DNA of 64,000 nucleotides, taken from positions 1 through 64,000 of the forward strand of contig QNQO01005777.1 in the NCBI GenBank assembly GCA_003290165.1, in the 5' to 3' direction. The notes under the pieces were generated by a model. The model made no database searches. It was not told where the DNA came from and worked only from the letters and a program-made list of their open reading frames with translations. The translations under genes were made by a program, and so were the position numbers. The DNA is from Berberis thunbergii. Its lineage: Eukaryota; Streptophyta; Magnoliopsida; Ranunculales; Berberidaceae. This document shows, one piece after another, positions 23,800 through 36,600 of the stretch. Every line of letters begins with the position of its first letter. Position 1 is the stretch's first letter.

Positions 23800-25590
23800 G
23801 GCCAAAATCAAGGTTGACACAAGGATGCTCTTATCTTATCATCTCCAGAAGTTCCAACCTGCACCGAATGACCTCTGACGAGATTAATGACCTCCTTCCT
23901 GACATGTCAAAATCCACTGCGCCCACCAAAGAAACATAATGTGAACGCTCCTCCGACAATAAAAGCTCCACCTCATGAGTGCGACGATGCCCCTTGTCAA
24001 CTGTGGACTTCATCTGCTGTCGCTTGAGGGCCCATTATGCATTCGCCCATTTTTTTTGGTTTCTTGGGCCTTTAGGTTGGACGACCATCTCTCCACGGCC
24101 GTATCTAAGCACTCTAGTTCATCCCTAGTCCTCCCCAGCTCAACACGGGTCAACGCCAAATCAGACTTGGCCGCCCTCAGTTGAGATCTTATGCCCGCAA
24201 ACTCCGTTTCATTGGAAAAAAATTGCAGCCCTCACGTCCCCCAAGTTCGTGGCAGTACCAGAACTCTGCAGCTGACCAGTTAAAGAGTCCACCCGATAGA
24301 AGGCATCTGAATATGACATCCATGGGTCTGGAAGGCTTTCCCCAAAGCAAGAACTTGCTCGCGGGCTTCGGGATGCAAAACAACAGGATTGTACGGCTCA
24401 AGGGCGCGAATGACCATCTCAAAACCATGGTGGCACGAAGCGTCAACGTGTGGTCCAATGTCCTCCCCTCAACAGGGGGAGTGGCAACATAATGAGGTAA
24501 ACGACGACCCCCCGAGGTCGCTGCCTGAGCAGAACGTGACAACCCAAGGGATGAAGCCGCACGGTAAGAGGGTTGTCTCCTCTTCGGAGCAACGACAGGA
24601 GACACACTCACCTCCAGTTCTGCAAGCCTAGTTGGGCTGGGCAGAGCCAGGCTTCTCTTCCTCGAACGACAAAAAACAACCCATTTAGTCGGTGAACCTG
24701 GCATGGCGTGGGCATCGTGAGGACACCACAGCAAACCACTGCGCACAACGTTACCTGGCATTACGACCTCCTCAATGGATGTTAAAAGAAACTTGGGGAA
24801 TTCCCTCTTTATCCACTTATCATCCTCAGTAAGGGAAGGAACAACAAACTTCCTTGAAATAGAAGAGTGGCATCAAAACCAGCGTCGCATCAGGAGTACA
24901 AAGAATATATAAGTCAGCAACATAAAAAAAACTCACGAATATCGAAATGGAAGTATCGAGAAACTCTACAACTCCCAAGCTTGAAGTATGAAGAATCCAC
25001 CGAAGCCAAAAACCAATGCTTCTCCCAAGGCTCAACGCCATCTGCCTCCAATCGCAGACAAGCGAGGCAGTTCAATATGTAGAGACCCCTGGGGTCCAAT
25101 TGAGTCATGTGATGAATCACCGTCGTGGTCAAATGAAGGGCAACATCATGTGCCTTCAAAAGAATCGCAAGCAGAATCTTGAACCCGCTCAAAACCATTT
25201 GAGTAGGAGGCATTTGGCATTGGAAATCAGAGCTCAGATTCAAACATGCTTGGTGTAGACTTATATACCCTGGAGGGGTGTAGTAGGAGCCAAATCTCCA
25301 AACGCGGGAACAATTTTCAAATATCTTGGAATACGGTACAAACTGCGAAGCCTACTTAACTCAGTTTCATCAACCAGGCTACCCTCGAAGAGCTTGAGGC
25401 AAGTGAAGGACAACAAGTCCTTGGAAGAAAGTTTCACATTATCTACCATTGATAGAAACAACAAATCGAACTTTGCAGCAACATTATCACTCAAAGGAAC
25501 AACGCAGATAAGAATGATAATATTTTCCTCGAAGCAACAAGTATTTATAGGGAAGACAAATCGTGCCTTCCCTCCTTGAGCAGTCACGTA
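23800..25590 (-). pseudogene. Antisense ORFs of Tat element B
   Basis: Four minus-strand open stretches (25261-25587, 24914-25243, 24189-24761, 23831-24013) are remnants of one antisense gene. The second contains EKHWFLASVDSSYF, which lines up with KYCFLAPADSKYF in element A, so they are homologous. The third is basic and Ser/Pro-rich with an RSRKRSLALPSPTRLAELE stretch. The fourth reads as a charged helical fragment. The protein's function is not known. It would be expressed, if at all, from a promoter near the 3' LTR directed leftward. Frame breaks between the pieces mean no full protein can be made from this copy. Confidence 0.65.
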
Positions 25591-25839
25591 CCTATTAATG
25601 TTATGCGCCGCTCGAGACAGGCGCTTCGAGTTCAGTCATCACGACAGTACAATTGCTTTTTCAAAATAGTCAATGGATTGATGATACATCAAAATGGTCA
25701 ACTCCCTGAGCCATACACGTGTCATGATGATATTTAGGACACACGGGCCCCAACGTCATCCCTACACTATTTTGCGAGGGGAAACAAAATAGGGATGAAA
25801 TTCTCGTGGTCAGCATCTTTCGAGACTGTAAAAAAGGGT

Positions 25840-25983
<144 letters not shown>

Positions 25984-26073
25984 TCAAGACCACAATGGAT
26001 CTATGATAAGATCGATTATTTACAACGATATGATTTACAAGGTCAATAAAATTCAATTAATGCAATAGGATTT

Positions 26074-26295
26074 ATGGCTACACAAACTGTTGAGAATAAT
26101 TCGAGATCTGGTCCATAACCAAGATAGATTGGTCTAGAAAGTTTATTGAAACCGTTGAATTCAGAATATGGTAAAGTAGCGCCCGGATGGGGAACTACCT
26201 TGTTGATGGGTGTCACAATGGCTCTCTTCGCGATATTCCTATATATTATTTTGGAGATTTATAACTCTTCCATTTTACTGGATGAAATTTTAATG
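26074..26295 (+). pseudogene. psbH pseudogene of plastid origin, 3' end truncated
   Basis: It starts MATQTVENNSRSGP, then has two in-frame stops (TAA and TAG) in place of the usual basic stretch. It continues with the membrane-entry and transmembrane part of Psb[20 protein letters not shown], then MALFAIFL...[12 protein letters not shown]. PsbH is a small phosphoprotein subunit of photosystem II. The last codon or two is replaced by LTR sequence at the insertion junction. Confidence 0.88.
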
Positions 26296-27215
26296 CCCGA
26301 GTAATTCTAAGCTGCCCCATGCAGTCCGCTATATGGACCTGAACTCTTACAACTTGCTAAGTCCACACGTCTCACAGTTGACCTCAATACACGTAAGCCC
26401 TCCTAAGGCAAGTATCTCGAGGATCAGCTTTGGACAGGTAATTACAACAGTTCTCCACTTTCGACTAGGAAGCCAATACTAGAGTACATATCACGCAGGG
26501 AAACTTCCTCTTACGGATTACCCTCTGATAGGGAAGTATCTCCCGCGTATCTAGGAGCATAGGGCCAATAGAAAACTTCCCTTCTACAACACGAATCCTA
26601 ATTAGAGAAGTATCTCCATGAAGATCTCCTTCCTAAACTGCGCCTCAATGGCCAGGACTCCTACACTATAAATAAGACATGAGGTTGGCAAGCTAAGGTA
26701 CGCTACAAATTCCCTATTTACAACATTATATCTTCCTCAGATCCCTGTCTGAATTTAGTATCAGAGTGCCATCGACCACCACGATGGTGGTCCGCGACTC
26801 ACGTGCGTTACTTGTGCAGGTCAGCAGGACTAGGTCAAAGCAGGGAGCAAAAAACAATTGCTTCAGTATTATTGTTGGGGATCATTTAAGGAGTGGTTAG
26901 TGGTGCATGCCAATCGTGGTAAAGTAATGAATTTATGTTTTTGGAATCCTGAAGCAATGAATATATGTTTCTGGAATCCTTTCTCTGGGACCAAAACTGA
27001 GTTACCTATGACATCTTGCTTCGATGGTTGAATTTTCATGTCCACATCTCCCACGAAGGCCAATTGTGTTCCTAAATGTTGATGGCACAAAAATTGTGTG
27101 TTTGAGTCCTGGTTCTCAAACATGGCTCGAACATTTATTCTCCATGGAAATTGATCATGTTGTTTTTTATAATGGGAGCTTTTACTTTGTGACTTGCTAT
27201 TATAATGCTCTGTAG

Positions 27216-28600
27216 ATCAACATCGAAAGCATTATTTCATCTGCAAAAGGATATCAAGTTGCGCACCGAATCCTAATGTGTTTAATTTAGTCATTTTATT
27301 CATACCTTTAGTGCCTCATTTTATGCTAGAGTCTCCTTTTTTTTCTTCTTAGTTTTAGTTCATCTCATTTCGGTTTTCTTTATTTGGTGTAGGTTGTAAG
27401 AAATTTGTGCTAATCAGAACTTTGGAGCTGAAAAACAAAAATTTACAGACATGCCTCAACGCCTAATGCTAGAATTGGAAGTGAGGCTGCATCAGAAGAA
27501 AATAAGCTGTTTTATTTTCTAATTAGAATTCTAAAATTTCCTGAGCAGTCTAATTGAGAACTACTTTCGCTACACAAATCCAATTCGGATTCTAGTTACC
27601 AATTAAATCAAAGGAAAATAATTTGTCTTCTTTCTATTTAGATTTTAGGAATTTTGGAGTAGGTCTTGGTTAATTGGTGATAACTTTCACCATAAAAATC
27701 CAATTACGGTGATTTTTGTTGCTAATTACAGCTAAGAGATAGGACTTCAAATCATATGGTGACCACTTTACCCCAATGAGTCATTTGTAAAGAGAAAAAA
27801 ACGAGACAGTCAGGATAGAAAAGTAGTCTTATTGGAAAGATTGATAATAATGGAAACTTGGGGGATAAGAGTTTGTTTCAGAAAATACTTAGGGAAGTTG
27901 TATCCTTGAGGAGGTGGAAGAGCCATATCCTTAAATAGGGTTGAAACCTTGAGAAAGAGAGGGACACAAGAAAAGAAACTTGGGGAAGAGAAGAAACGGA
28001 GCAAAAAGCCAACGCATCGTGGAAACAAACGGGAGAAATCTAGCCAACACAATGTTTTCTTTATTTCTCTTGTATTTTATTCTTTCTTCTTTATGTATTC
28101 ATTGATTCTATGGATTATACTTCAACTATGCTGGCCTAAACTCCATTAGTTAGGGCTAAGATGTACCAAGATTATAAATGATTGATTTCGATGATTTATG
28201 TGTTTAAAGCTTAGATTTTTACAGGTTGAGTATTTCATTACCGTTCCGAATTTAAATGCTTGATCACCATTTATTTGATTTGTTGATTGTATTGGGACCG
28301 AGAGGAGATGTACAATGTGAGCTTCTAGTGACAAAATACCATAGTCTTATGTCAATAGAGATGTTGCATGGCCTTTGTAGTTTTTTCCTGAAAATCTGTA
28401 ACTTGTAATGTGTTTGCATGTGTTTAAATTCATTCAGATGTGATTGGGTTAATATGTGTAGGTATGTTCAATGGTGCTTGAGAGAAACTATTGGATAAAT
28501 TAGGGATCTGATAGCAACGTGACACCAACAACCTAAAATGGCGACATCTGATAGCGATTGGTTTTGTAGGTGCAATCCATAAACATCATCGATGGAAAAC
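27216..28600. other. Intergenic DNA downstream of the F-box gene
   Basis: There is no recognisable gene. Around 28050-28250 the sequence (a T-rich stretch, then GGCCTAAACTCCATTAGTTAGGGC) resembles the 3' parts of plant gypsy LTRs, so an old LTR fragment is possible, but I found no ends or duplication. Confidence 0.3.
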
Positions 28601-28606
28601 ATTTTT

Positions 28607-30396
28607 CTAGTTGAATTGAATCAGATGCGACAAAACAATATTGGTGACTCTATTATGATCATCAACTGTTTGCCACTCAATATAATCATTCTCGCTCAAC
28701 AAGTGCATTGTGACTTGCAAATGTGTCATGCCTTTCAGTTGGAGTGTCTTTAGTTGATTATTGACATTGTAAACAACCTTCAAATATGACACATTATTAG
28801 GAAACATCTCTTTCGAGCCGAAAAATATGTAACGAGGGGCTAGACCCGATGTTAACATGTTCTACAAACATGCAATCTCTACTTAGTTGAGTCTGCCAAC
28901 AAAGGAATGGCCAATAAGAGATTTTGATTGTGGATGATTGTGGGTTCTACAGGTCACTTGCAACTTCCAACTATCATTACCTTGTGGCATCCATCTCAAT
29001 TGAAATGGGCACCCACACTTTTTTATACTGGTTCATCGACCAACCTCTAATTTTTTCCTTTGATTTTTCTTGAGCTTCCCTCCCTTCTCACATCCCAAGT
29101 GGATCCTTCCTTTACGTCTGCTATCAGCGGGTTCTGATTTAGTGATAATCAGAACCATGTTATTATCCCTACCAGCAACATCTTGGCACCGAGCTATCAA
29201 GGACGACTTCGATGAGAATATGTACAAAAAAATGCATACCGATGTTATGAACACTATAAACTTATTAATCAATGAACTTGTGAAATATGATTAGACAAGA
29301 ATGACATGCCTACAATATTTAACCTTACATCTTCCGTAATAAATAAGTCACCATCATCGACTACCTCTTCCAGTGCTTGTTCCTCATTTGTGTCAAAATC
29401 ATCATTTTTCTACAGTAAGTAAATTAAAAAAAATTGTTATTCTGATCATATATTAAGAAATTCGGTAAATATGCTCTTCGGGTAATGAATAAAATGATTA
29501 AGGCAAGTGTTACTTCTAGAAGGTTGGTATTTTCCAAATACGCTTTAAGTATCTCCGGGTCATCAATTAGATCGACGATGAAATCCTATACTCAAAATAA
29601 CATTAATCAATGAAACAACAACAACAATGATGATCAAACTAACTTTAACAACATAAATAAACTAATTTTAGGGTTCAAATACTAACAACTAACTCTAAAA
29701 ATAACAATGTTGCTTCAAATATAAATGTAAAAGAAAATTAAAGATGATATTACAATAGTCACAACAACAACAAAAATACTCATGCAAGCTCATCTCAAGG
29801 AGAGTGTACCTCAAGTGGAGTGTGTTGTTATTTCTCTTGAAAATGTGCATCTTCTTCATTCACTCCTATAAATGAAGCACAATGATGACTCTTAACTCCA
29901 TCATTACCATCGTCAAGCCTACTAAAATTATTTTCACTAAACTCATCTATTTATAGATACAAACTTCACCCAAACCCTTCCAAGTGAAGATGAAAAAGTA
30001 GAAGAGAGAGAGATGATGAAGACATAGAAGGGAGAGAGAGATGTTGGCGCTTGGGGTTGTTTGGCGAGCTTGGGAGGGAAGACAAGTCCTACAAAATGGG
30101 TTTGTTTCCTCGCATGAGAGAGAAGATGAAGTAGTAGAAGAGAGGCATAGACAAGATGAAGAGGTATTAGAGAGGGAGAATGAGGATGAAAACGTGTTAA
30201 CCAACGTTCGTCGTTCTGACGAGATTGGGAGGGGAAGGGTGGGAGCAGAAGAGGCGTGCGATTCGAAGAGCTGTGGTTGCTGGATTTGGGGAAAACTTAT
30301 TTTTGAGTATACATAGTGGTGGTGTCGAGTAGATTTAAAAAATATTTTTGGGTAGTGTTCTTCATTGGAAATGATGGCGTCATTTAGCAAATGCCT
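28607..30396 (-). mobile_element. MULE remnant with FAR1-type DNA-binding domain
   Basis: Reading leftward, the right terminus starts AGGCATTTGCTAAATGACGCC at 30396, like the right end of the MULE at 12150. Next come an AT/CT-rich leader region, an acidic stretch near 29.35-29.4 kb, and then a FAR1/WRKY-GCM1-type zinc-binding domain. The domain reads SRRKGRIHLGCEKGGK, then KKCGCPFQLRW, WKLQVTCRTHNHP and GHSFVGRL. A further conserved piece (MLTSGLAPRYI... MHLLSENDYIEWQTVDD) follows near 28607-28858. This order is that of MULE transposases and the domesticated FAR1/FHY3 family. The DDE catalytic part is absent and frames are broken, so it is a 3'-truncated relic. The left terminus was not found. 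Confidence 0.75.
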
Positions 30397-30643
30397 GGGT
30401 TTACATAGTCCCGATAGGAGATAGTGAAACGTGCCTCAGCACTTGCTTTAAGATTTCTCGACTGTCGTAGGTTGGGTGGCTTAGGCATTTTGCAATGTCT
30501 AAAAGACCCAAAATCTAAACAATAAATTTATTATAGCGTACGTGTCTCACCATCAGAGCCAAGTTGACGACACAAGGAATCGAGTGGGAGTGATTTTATC
30601 CGTGGAGAGAAACTGTGAAGAAGAGAGAGAGAGAGAAGATTAT
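30397..30643 (+). other. Upstream region of the kinase gene
   Basis: This is about 250 bases between the MULE right end and the kinase start codon. It would hold the core promoter and 5' leader. It includes a GA-rich run (AGAGAGAGAGAGAGAAG) just before the ATG. I see no convincing TATA box. Confidence 0.35.
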
Positions 30644-33600
30644 ATGGTGATGGTGGCAGCCGCGGGAATCCTCTTGTCTCGCTTCCCTTGTCTAATTACT
30701 CACAATTTCTCAAAATCCAAAGACGACCATCATCGTCATAAACCATTTATTGCAAGTAAGCTAAGCACTCTAGTCATCAATACCCACTCTTTATCTTATA
30801 CTCACTTGTATGTTTTATTGCTTTGTTTATGCTCTCTATTAATGTTTAAACCAAATGACAGGGGCAGCCATGAACGACGACCCCATTCGAGACTGGATTC
30901 TCACAGAAGGAAAAGCGACACAAATTACAAGAATCAGCCCTGTTGGTGGTGGATGCATTAATTTTGCCAACCGATACGACACAGATGCTGGTTCTTTTTT
31001 TGTTAAGACAAACAGGTGAATTTGCTGTACAAGTTCTCAAATTGAGTGCATACTGATGCAAAATTCTGTTATATTTTAACATTGGAAGAAACCTGAAGGA
31101 TCTTTACGAAATTGTTTAATCCATTTAGCCATTGTAGTTTAGTTAATAGGACTTCGTTGTATTTGTTTGTCTAACTATAATGCTTATGTGCAAGAGCCAT
31201 CACCAGTTTCTGATTTGTGACTGCTTATTAGGAGCATTGGCCCATCGATGTTTGAAGGGGAGGCTTTAGGTCTAGGTGCTATGTATGAAACCGATTCAAT
31301 CCGCGTTCCAAGGCCATATAAGGTGTGGAAGCTCCCTAACATGTTTGGTTTTTTTTTTTTTTCAAATTGCTTTTATCCTATTTTTCTAAGTCTGCTCATG
31401 CATATCTCTATATCACTGATATTAAGTGAAGTTTTTCATCAATATGTAGTTTGGATCACTGCCCACTGGTGGTTCCTATATTATCATGGAGTTCATTGAA
31501 TTTGGCTCATCTAGAGGTGATCAGGTGAGTATTGTTTACCATCTTCCCCAGTGTCATCAATGAGCATCGCTTTATTCATTGCTTTCTTGTTTATTTTTCA
31601 GTCAGTCTTGGGTAAGAAGCTTGCTCAAATGCACAAAGCTGGAAAATCTACCAAAGGGTTTGGCTTTGATGTTGAAAATACTATTGGAAGGTGATTTTTT
31701 TTTTTTTTGGATCGTTCTTTTGAATACTTGGCTCAGTTCTTTAAAGAATAAGTTGTTTCTCAACAATGCAAGTTACACATGGTCATTCTTGTAATATTTA
31801 GTCATTATAGACATATGGAAGAAAAAGGAGTGGGACAGCTCGACAGAGAAGAAAAGAGAAGGGGATTAGCTTTAAGGGGATGTTGGTCGGCACTTGGGGT
31901 CAAATTGAGATGGGGTACTAACACCGAATGGAGAAGAAAGTTGCAAAGATATAGGAAAGAGAGAGTCTCAAAAGATACACTAAGAGAGTCGGAATTCTAA
32001 AAACAAAGGAACAGTGTGTGTGTGTGTGGAGGGGGGGGGGGGGGGGGGGGAGATATGTTGAACTGTTGTGTCAATTATGTTTCTTGGTTATCATTTTCAT
32101 TGTTGATATGTTCTAGACCTTTTTTGCACTTTTTCGTGATCAGTCATAGATTAAATAAGATGATCAGCTGGTGAAAGAGGAGTTGGCTGACAAAATATAT
32201 TAACAATCCTTAAGTTATTTTCTACTGCAGAAAATTCAGAGATATAACCACTAAACAAATCTTAGCCAGCCTAGGGCAATCCAAAAAAATTGACTGCCCC
32301 TTTTGCAAGCTTATGATTTTGATAACTTGCTTCTCACAAGCATACTAATTGATATTCTAGTGATTTAGCTATCCTAGTAATGTGAGCACTGAGCATGTAG
32401 CAACTAGCAAAACAATGATCAAGAAAGAGGCATTGGCGGAGTTGAAATAATAGTGATCAAGTAAAAAAAATTTATATGCAAATAAAGAAGAAATAAATAT
32501 TGATCAAGTTAAAAAATGAATAAAATTTGTAGCTCCGTCGTTCTTATATTTATGCACAACCTAAACAATCTTCGTAGCTAGATGAAAAGAAAAGAATATT
32601 ATTATTAATGTGGATTGAAGTTGTTACCAGATCTATAAAGCAATATTTTTGAAGGCTGAAACGTGAGGCGAGGCGTAAGCCTCAAGCAATTGAGTTTTTT
32701 CACATTAGTATTTTATGGTCTATATATAAATTCTATATTAGAAAAAGCAAAATTAGATAGTAATAAATCATATGCCCAAGCAAAGTCTTCATCCTTAGAA
32801 GCTCATCCTACAATATTAATTTTGTTTCAGTAAAAATTTGTAAAACTCTTGAATGTGAAAGGAAAAACAAGTTGATGAAGAAGAGAAGTGAAGAACAAGA
32901 GAAGACGAAGAGGAGGCTGGTGGTTGTTGATCCCGTTGTTGGAGAATGAAGAACGGGTCGTGGCTGGCTGCTGATCCTGCTACTGTTGCTGCTGTTTTGG
33001 AGAAGAGAGAAAAAAACGAAAACAGTTGTTCCTAATTTCCCTAGTTTATTTGCTCCCCAACCCCTCGGTTATTTTTCCCCACCATTAGTTGCACCCACAA
33101 GTGAAACACGCGCCTCACCCACACCTCATGTGTAAAAAGGTTTGAAGGTGTGCCTCCTCACCTTGAGGCGCGCCTCGAAGCGTGTGTTTCAAGAGTTTTT
33201 AAAACATTGGCATAAAGTAGTTGGACACCTGGTAAATTTCGCTCATGAATCTTGATGGACTCCTTCATTAAGTTAATGAGACCGCCCTTGCCTTAAGTTA
33301 CAGGTAAGCATATCAGGTGCCTATCCCAAAGTCCATGGAGAAATATGCCGGAATCCTAATCCCTGAAGAAATTCAGTCCTTCGAAAGTTCCCTAGGATCG
33401 AGAGACTGTGTAAGACCAAATGCGCAAGACCAACAACTATAAATCCTACCATATACCTACTTGGAGTCCTCAGAGCCACTTTGGGTAATGGGCTGACTGA
33501 GCCCTACCTACATGCCACTCCCTAACACTATTGGTTACAACTGGCAAAATTTTGATCGGGCAAGGTGGAAAGTTGGTAATGGAAACATGGAGCATCCTTT

Positions 33601-36600
33601 GGCAATCGATATCCTTGAGCATCCTTCACCCAAACCAAGAATGAGGGGAGTTTTCTAAGAGTCTTTAGTTATAAACTGATTTTTAATTATTTGGCAGCCT
33701 TAATTTTACTATACTGGCCGTTTGCCTTAAGTTTATTGAATCTTTATAAAAAGAACAGAAAAGGTTTGATTGAAAAAAGGAAAAAAAAGTGGATTATATG
33801 GATAATGATGAGCCTGAAAAGAGCTCACCAAACAATGGAGAGTCAGATGATCTAGAAATCGTGATGCATCACTGAGACTCTTAGTAAGCAACCAACATTT
33901 TCTCCTGTGATAGCTGCATAATTGGCATAGGATGCCAAAAACTTAAAGAGCTCAGCATGACACATTGTCTTCCTCTAGCTTGAAGGGATGTTGGAATTAA
34001 TGGTGCACCCATATCATGCAACATCTATAGGGTTTGACATCAAATGAAGTCCAGCAAGCCATGAAAAATGTGTAACTTTAGGGGCAAAGAGGTCAAAACA
34101 AGGTTAGGCTATTTTTTGACAGACTTGGAGGAAACTTAAGAACTGGTGCTTTGCAGTTCGAATTGCCTCAAGTTCGACTTGCACAAAAAAATCTTAACTT
34201 TTCGGCTTCCCAAGCAATATGGAATTATAGCTCTACCTAATTAATTATAAATTTTTCCAGAGGAGGTTCGAACCCTAGATTTTTGGCAACATCAAACAAA
34301 AGTTATGCTACCTGAGTTGTAAAGGTTTCAGTGTCATGCATCACAGTTTACCTGTCAAATTCAACCTAGATTTTTTTTAAAACCTTATCTGGATCTCCTT
34401 AGCATCATAGTTTCTGAATCTGAGTTTTCCTTCTTGGATGGAATCCTGCTGAAGGAGTTGGTACAACATGGTAGATAGAGTGCTCAACTGCTCATTAGGC
34501 ATGAATCTTTGATGAGAGGATGGGAGACAGACGGGCAGTGAAACAAATTTAACTAAATGGAAAGGCAATTTATGAGTCAATGTTGTTATGCTGCATCTCA
34601 CTTCTTCATAACACTGCCGATTTTCATCTTTTAACTATTTCAGCTCTTTCAAACCAATATTAAATTTGGCATTCATGGTTAACTAATGTTGTGAAACCAA
34701 GCTAGATGCTATTGCCTCGTTGCTATCACAGGCTTTGTAATTGTTGGTTTGACTTGCCATTTTATGACAATTTCATGTGTATTCTGCAGTACACCTCAAA
34801 TAAACACTTGGACAGCAGATTGGATTGAGTTCTTTTCTGAGCATAGATTGGGTTATCAACTAAAGTTGGCACGGGAACAATATGGGGATTCCACCATTTA
34901 TGAGAAAGGTAATCCACTAATTGGAATGACTAGGTATTTGTCAATTAGTTTGCATTGTGATTGCCAAAATGTTTTAAGCATGACATCATGCATTTTATGT
35001 CTAAAGGTGAAAGATTGATGAAGAATTTAAGACCTCTTTTTGAAGATGTTGTTATTGAACCCTGCTTGCTGCATGGAGACCTTTGGAGTGGGAATATCAG
35101 CTCCGATAAGAATGGGGAGCCTGTCATTCTGGACCCAGCTTGTTACTGTAAGATAGAGTTCAATTTTTTTTTTTAATTATTTACCTTTTGTTTTATTATT
35201 ATTGATTATATTTCAGGCAGTCTCAGAAATCGAGAATAGGTTATGTTCCTCTACTTCGCCATAACATTGACTTTGATCACGGCATACTGGTTTGCTTTGA
35301 CAAAAGAGAGTGTGTAAAACATAAGGTCGGATTAATAGTTTACTAGTTGATTAAGTTCTCTAGTGCATCGTCTGTGACAAGCTATTTCTCCCAAAGAAAT
35401 GACATGGGATATGGACGTGACATGGATATGACAACTAAATAGAACTATGACAATGTATGATAAAAAGAGATACTTATTATCTTGTTATATATTACAACAT
35501 ATAAATACTACTTGACATGGCTTAAAAAGCCATGGCAATTCTCATTCTAATAATGCTTCCATATTAACATATATGATTGATAGGCCAACAGGTGCTGGCT
35601 CTGCCGACAGACTTGTGGGGGATGGTGTCCCAACTCCAAGGTTTGAACCTTAGATGTCTAATGGTCCTGGGATCCAATAGAAACCCTGCCCTCCCTTAAA
35701 AAATGTTTGATAAAGATAATTCTACGTTGGGTATTTCATGATTAAACTTGCGAACTAAAAATAGAATACAAAATTTATGCGCATTTTCATCCTTTACATG
35801 GAAAGAGCAAGTGCTATAGTTGGAGCTTCCTTCTTTCTTTCATATTCACTATGTCCCTAAGTCATTTTTTTAACTTAAAGAGGAGATTACCTAATATATA
35901 TATATATATATAATTTTTTTTTAATATCAGAAAACGAAGCATTTGTATTCATATTGTGTAAAAGGTGGGAGGAGCGGCAAAAATATGCTGACTCACCCCT
36001 CCTTAGTATGTGGAAATATTAGGGAGAGCTATACACTCCCAACCAACGTTTAAAAAATCGTAATTGGGAATTAAGGCAATTGTTTTTTAATGAGGCATGA
36101 GGCGTAATCGGGAATTAAGCCTCACTACGTTTTTTTTAAACTGTGCTCCCAACTGAACATACAATTTGCAAAATTCTTAAAGATATACTCACCCCTCCTC
36201 ATAACCATAAAGTAACTTTAATGTCTGTCCAAAGCTGATTTTTGTACATTCTTAAAGATCTTATTGTACCTTTTCGTCCAAAGCACTCACACAAAAGTAT
36301 GAACTAGTCTCTCCCATGCCCATTTACTTAAAAAAGTGACTAGGCATAATAGAGGAAGCAACTTGCAAAGCATTCATCCAAGTAAAAATTGAAGAGGTTG
36401 GTGGGGCTTGGAAATGAAACTCAGAGAGAGCAAGAGGCCACAACTCAGAAGTCAAAGGGCAGAGTTGGATGATGTGATCAATGGATTCCTCTGCACCAGA
36501 AAAAAGGACACAGTGACTGGGAATGGTCAAACTTATGTGATATTGTCAACTGTGAGAATCCTGCCATGAAGAACAATGCAGAGGAGAAAGGAGGCTCTGG

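Noticed and set aside
36041..36150. Miniature element with GAGGCATGAGGCG motif
   Set aside because: Resembles the hAT-like family at 32641, but ends and flanking duplication could not be identified.
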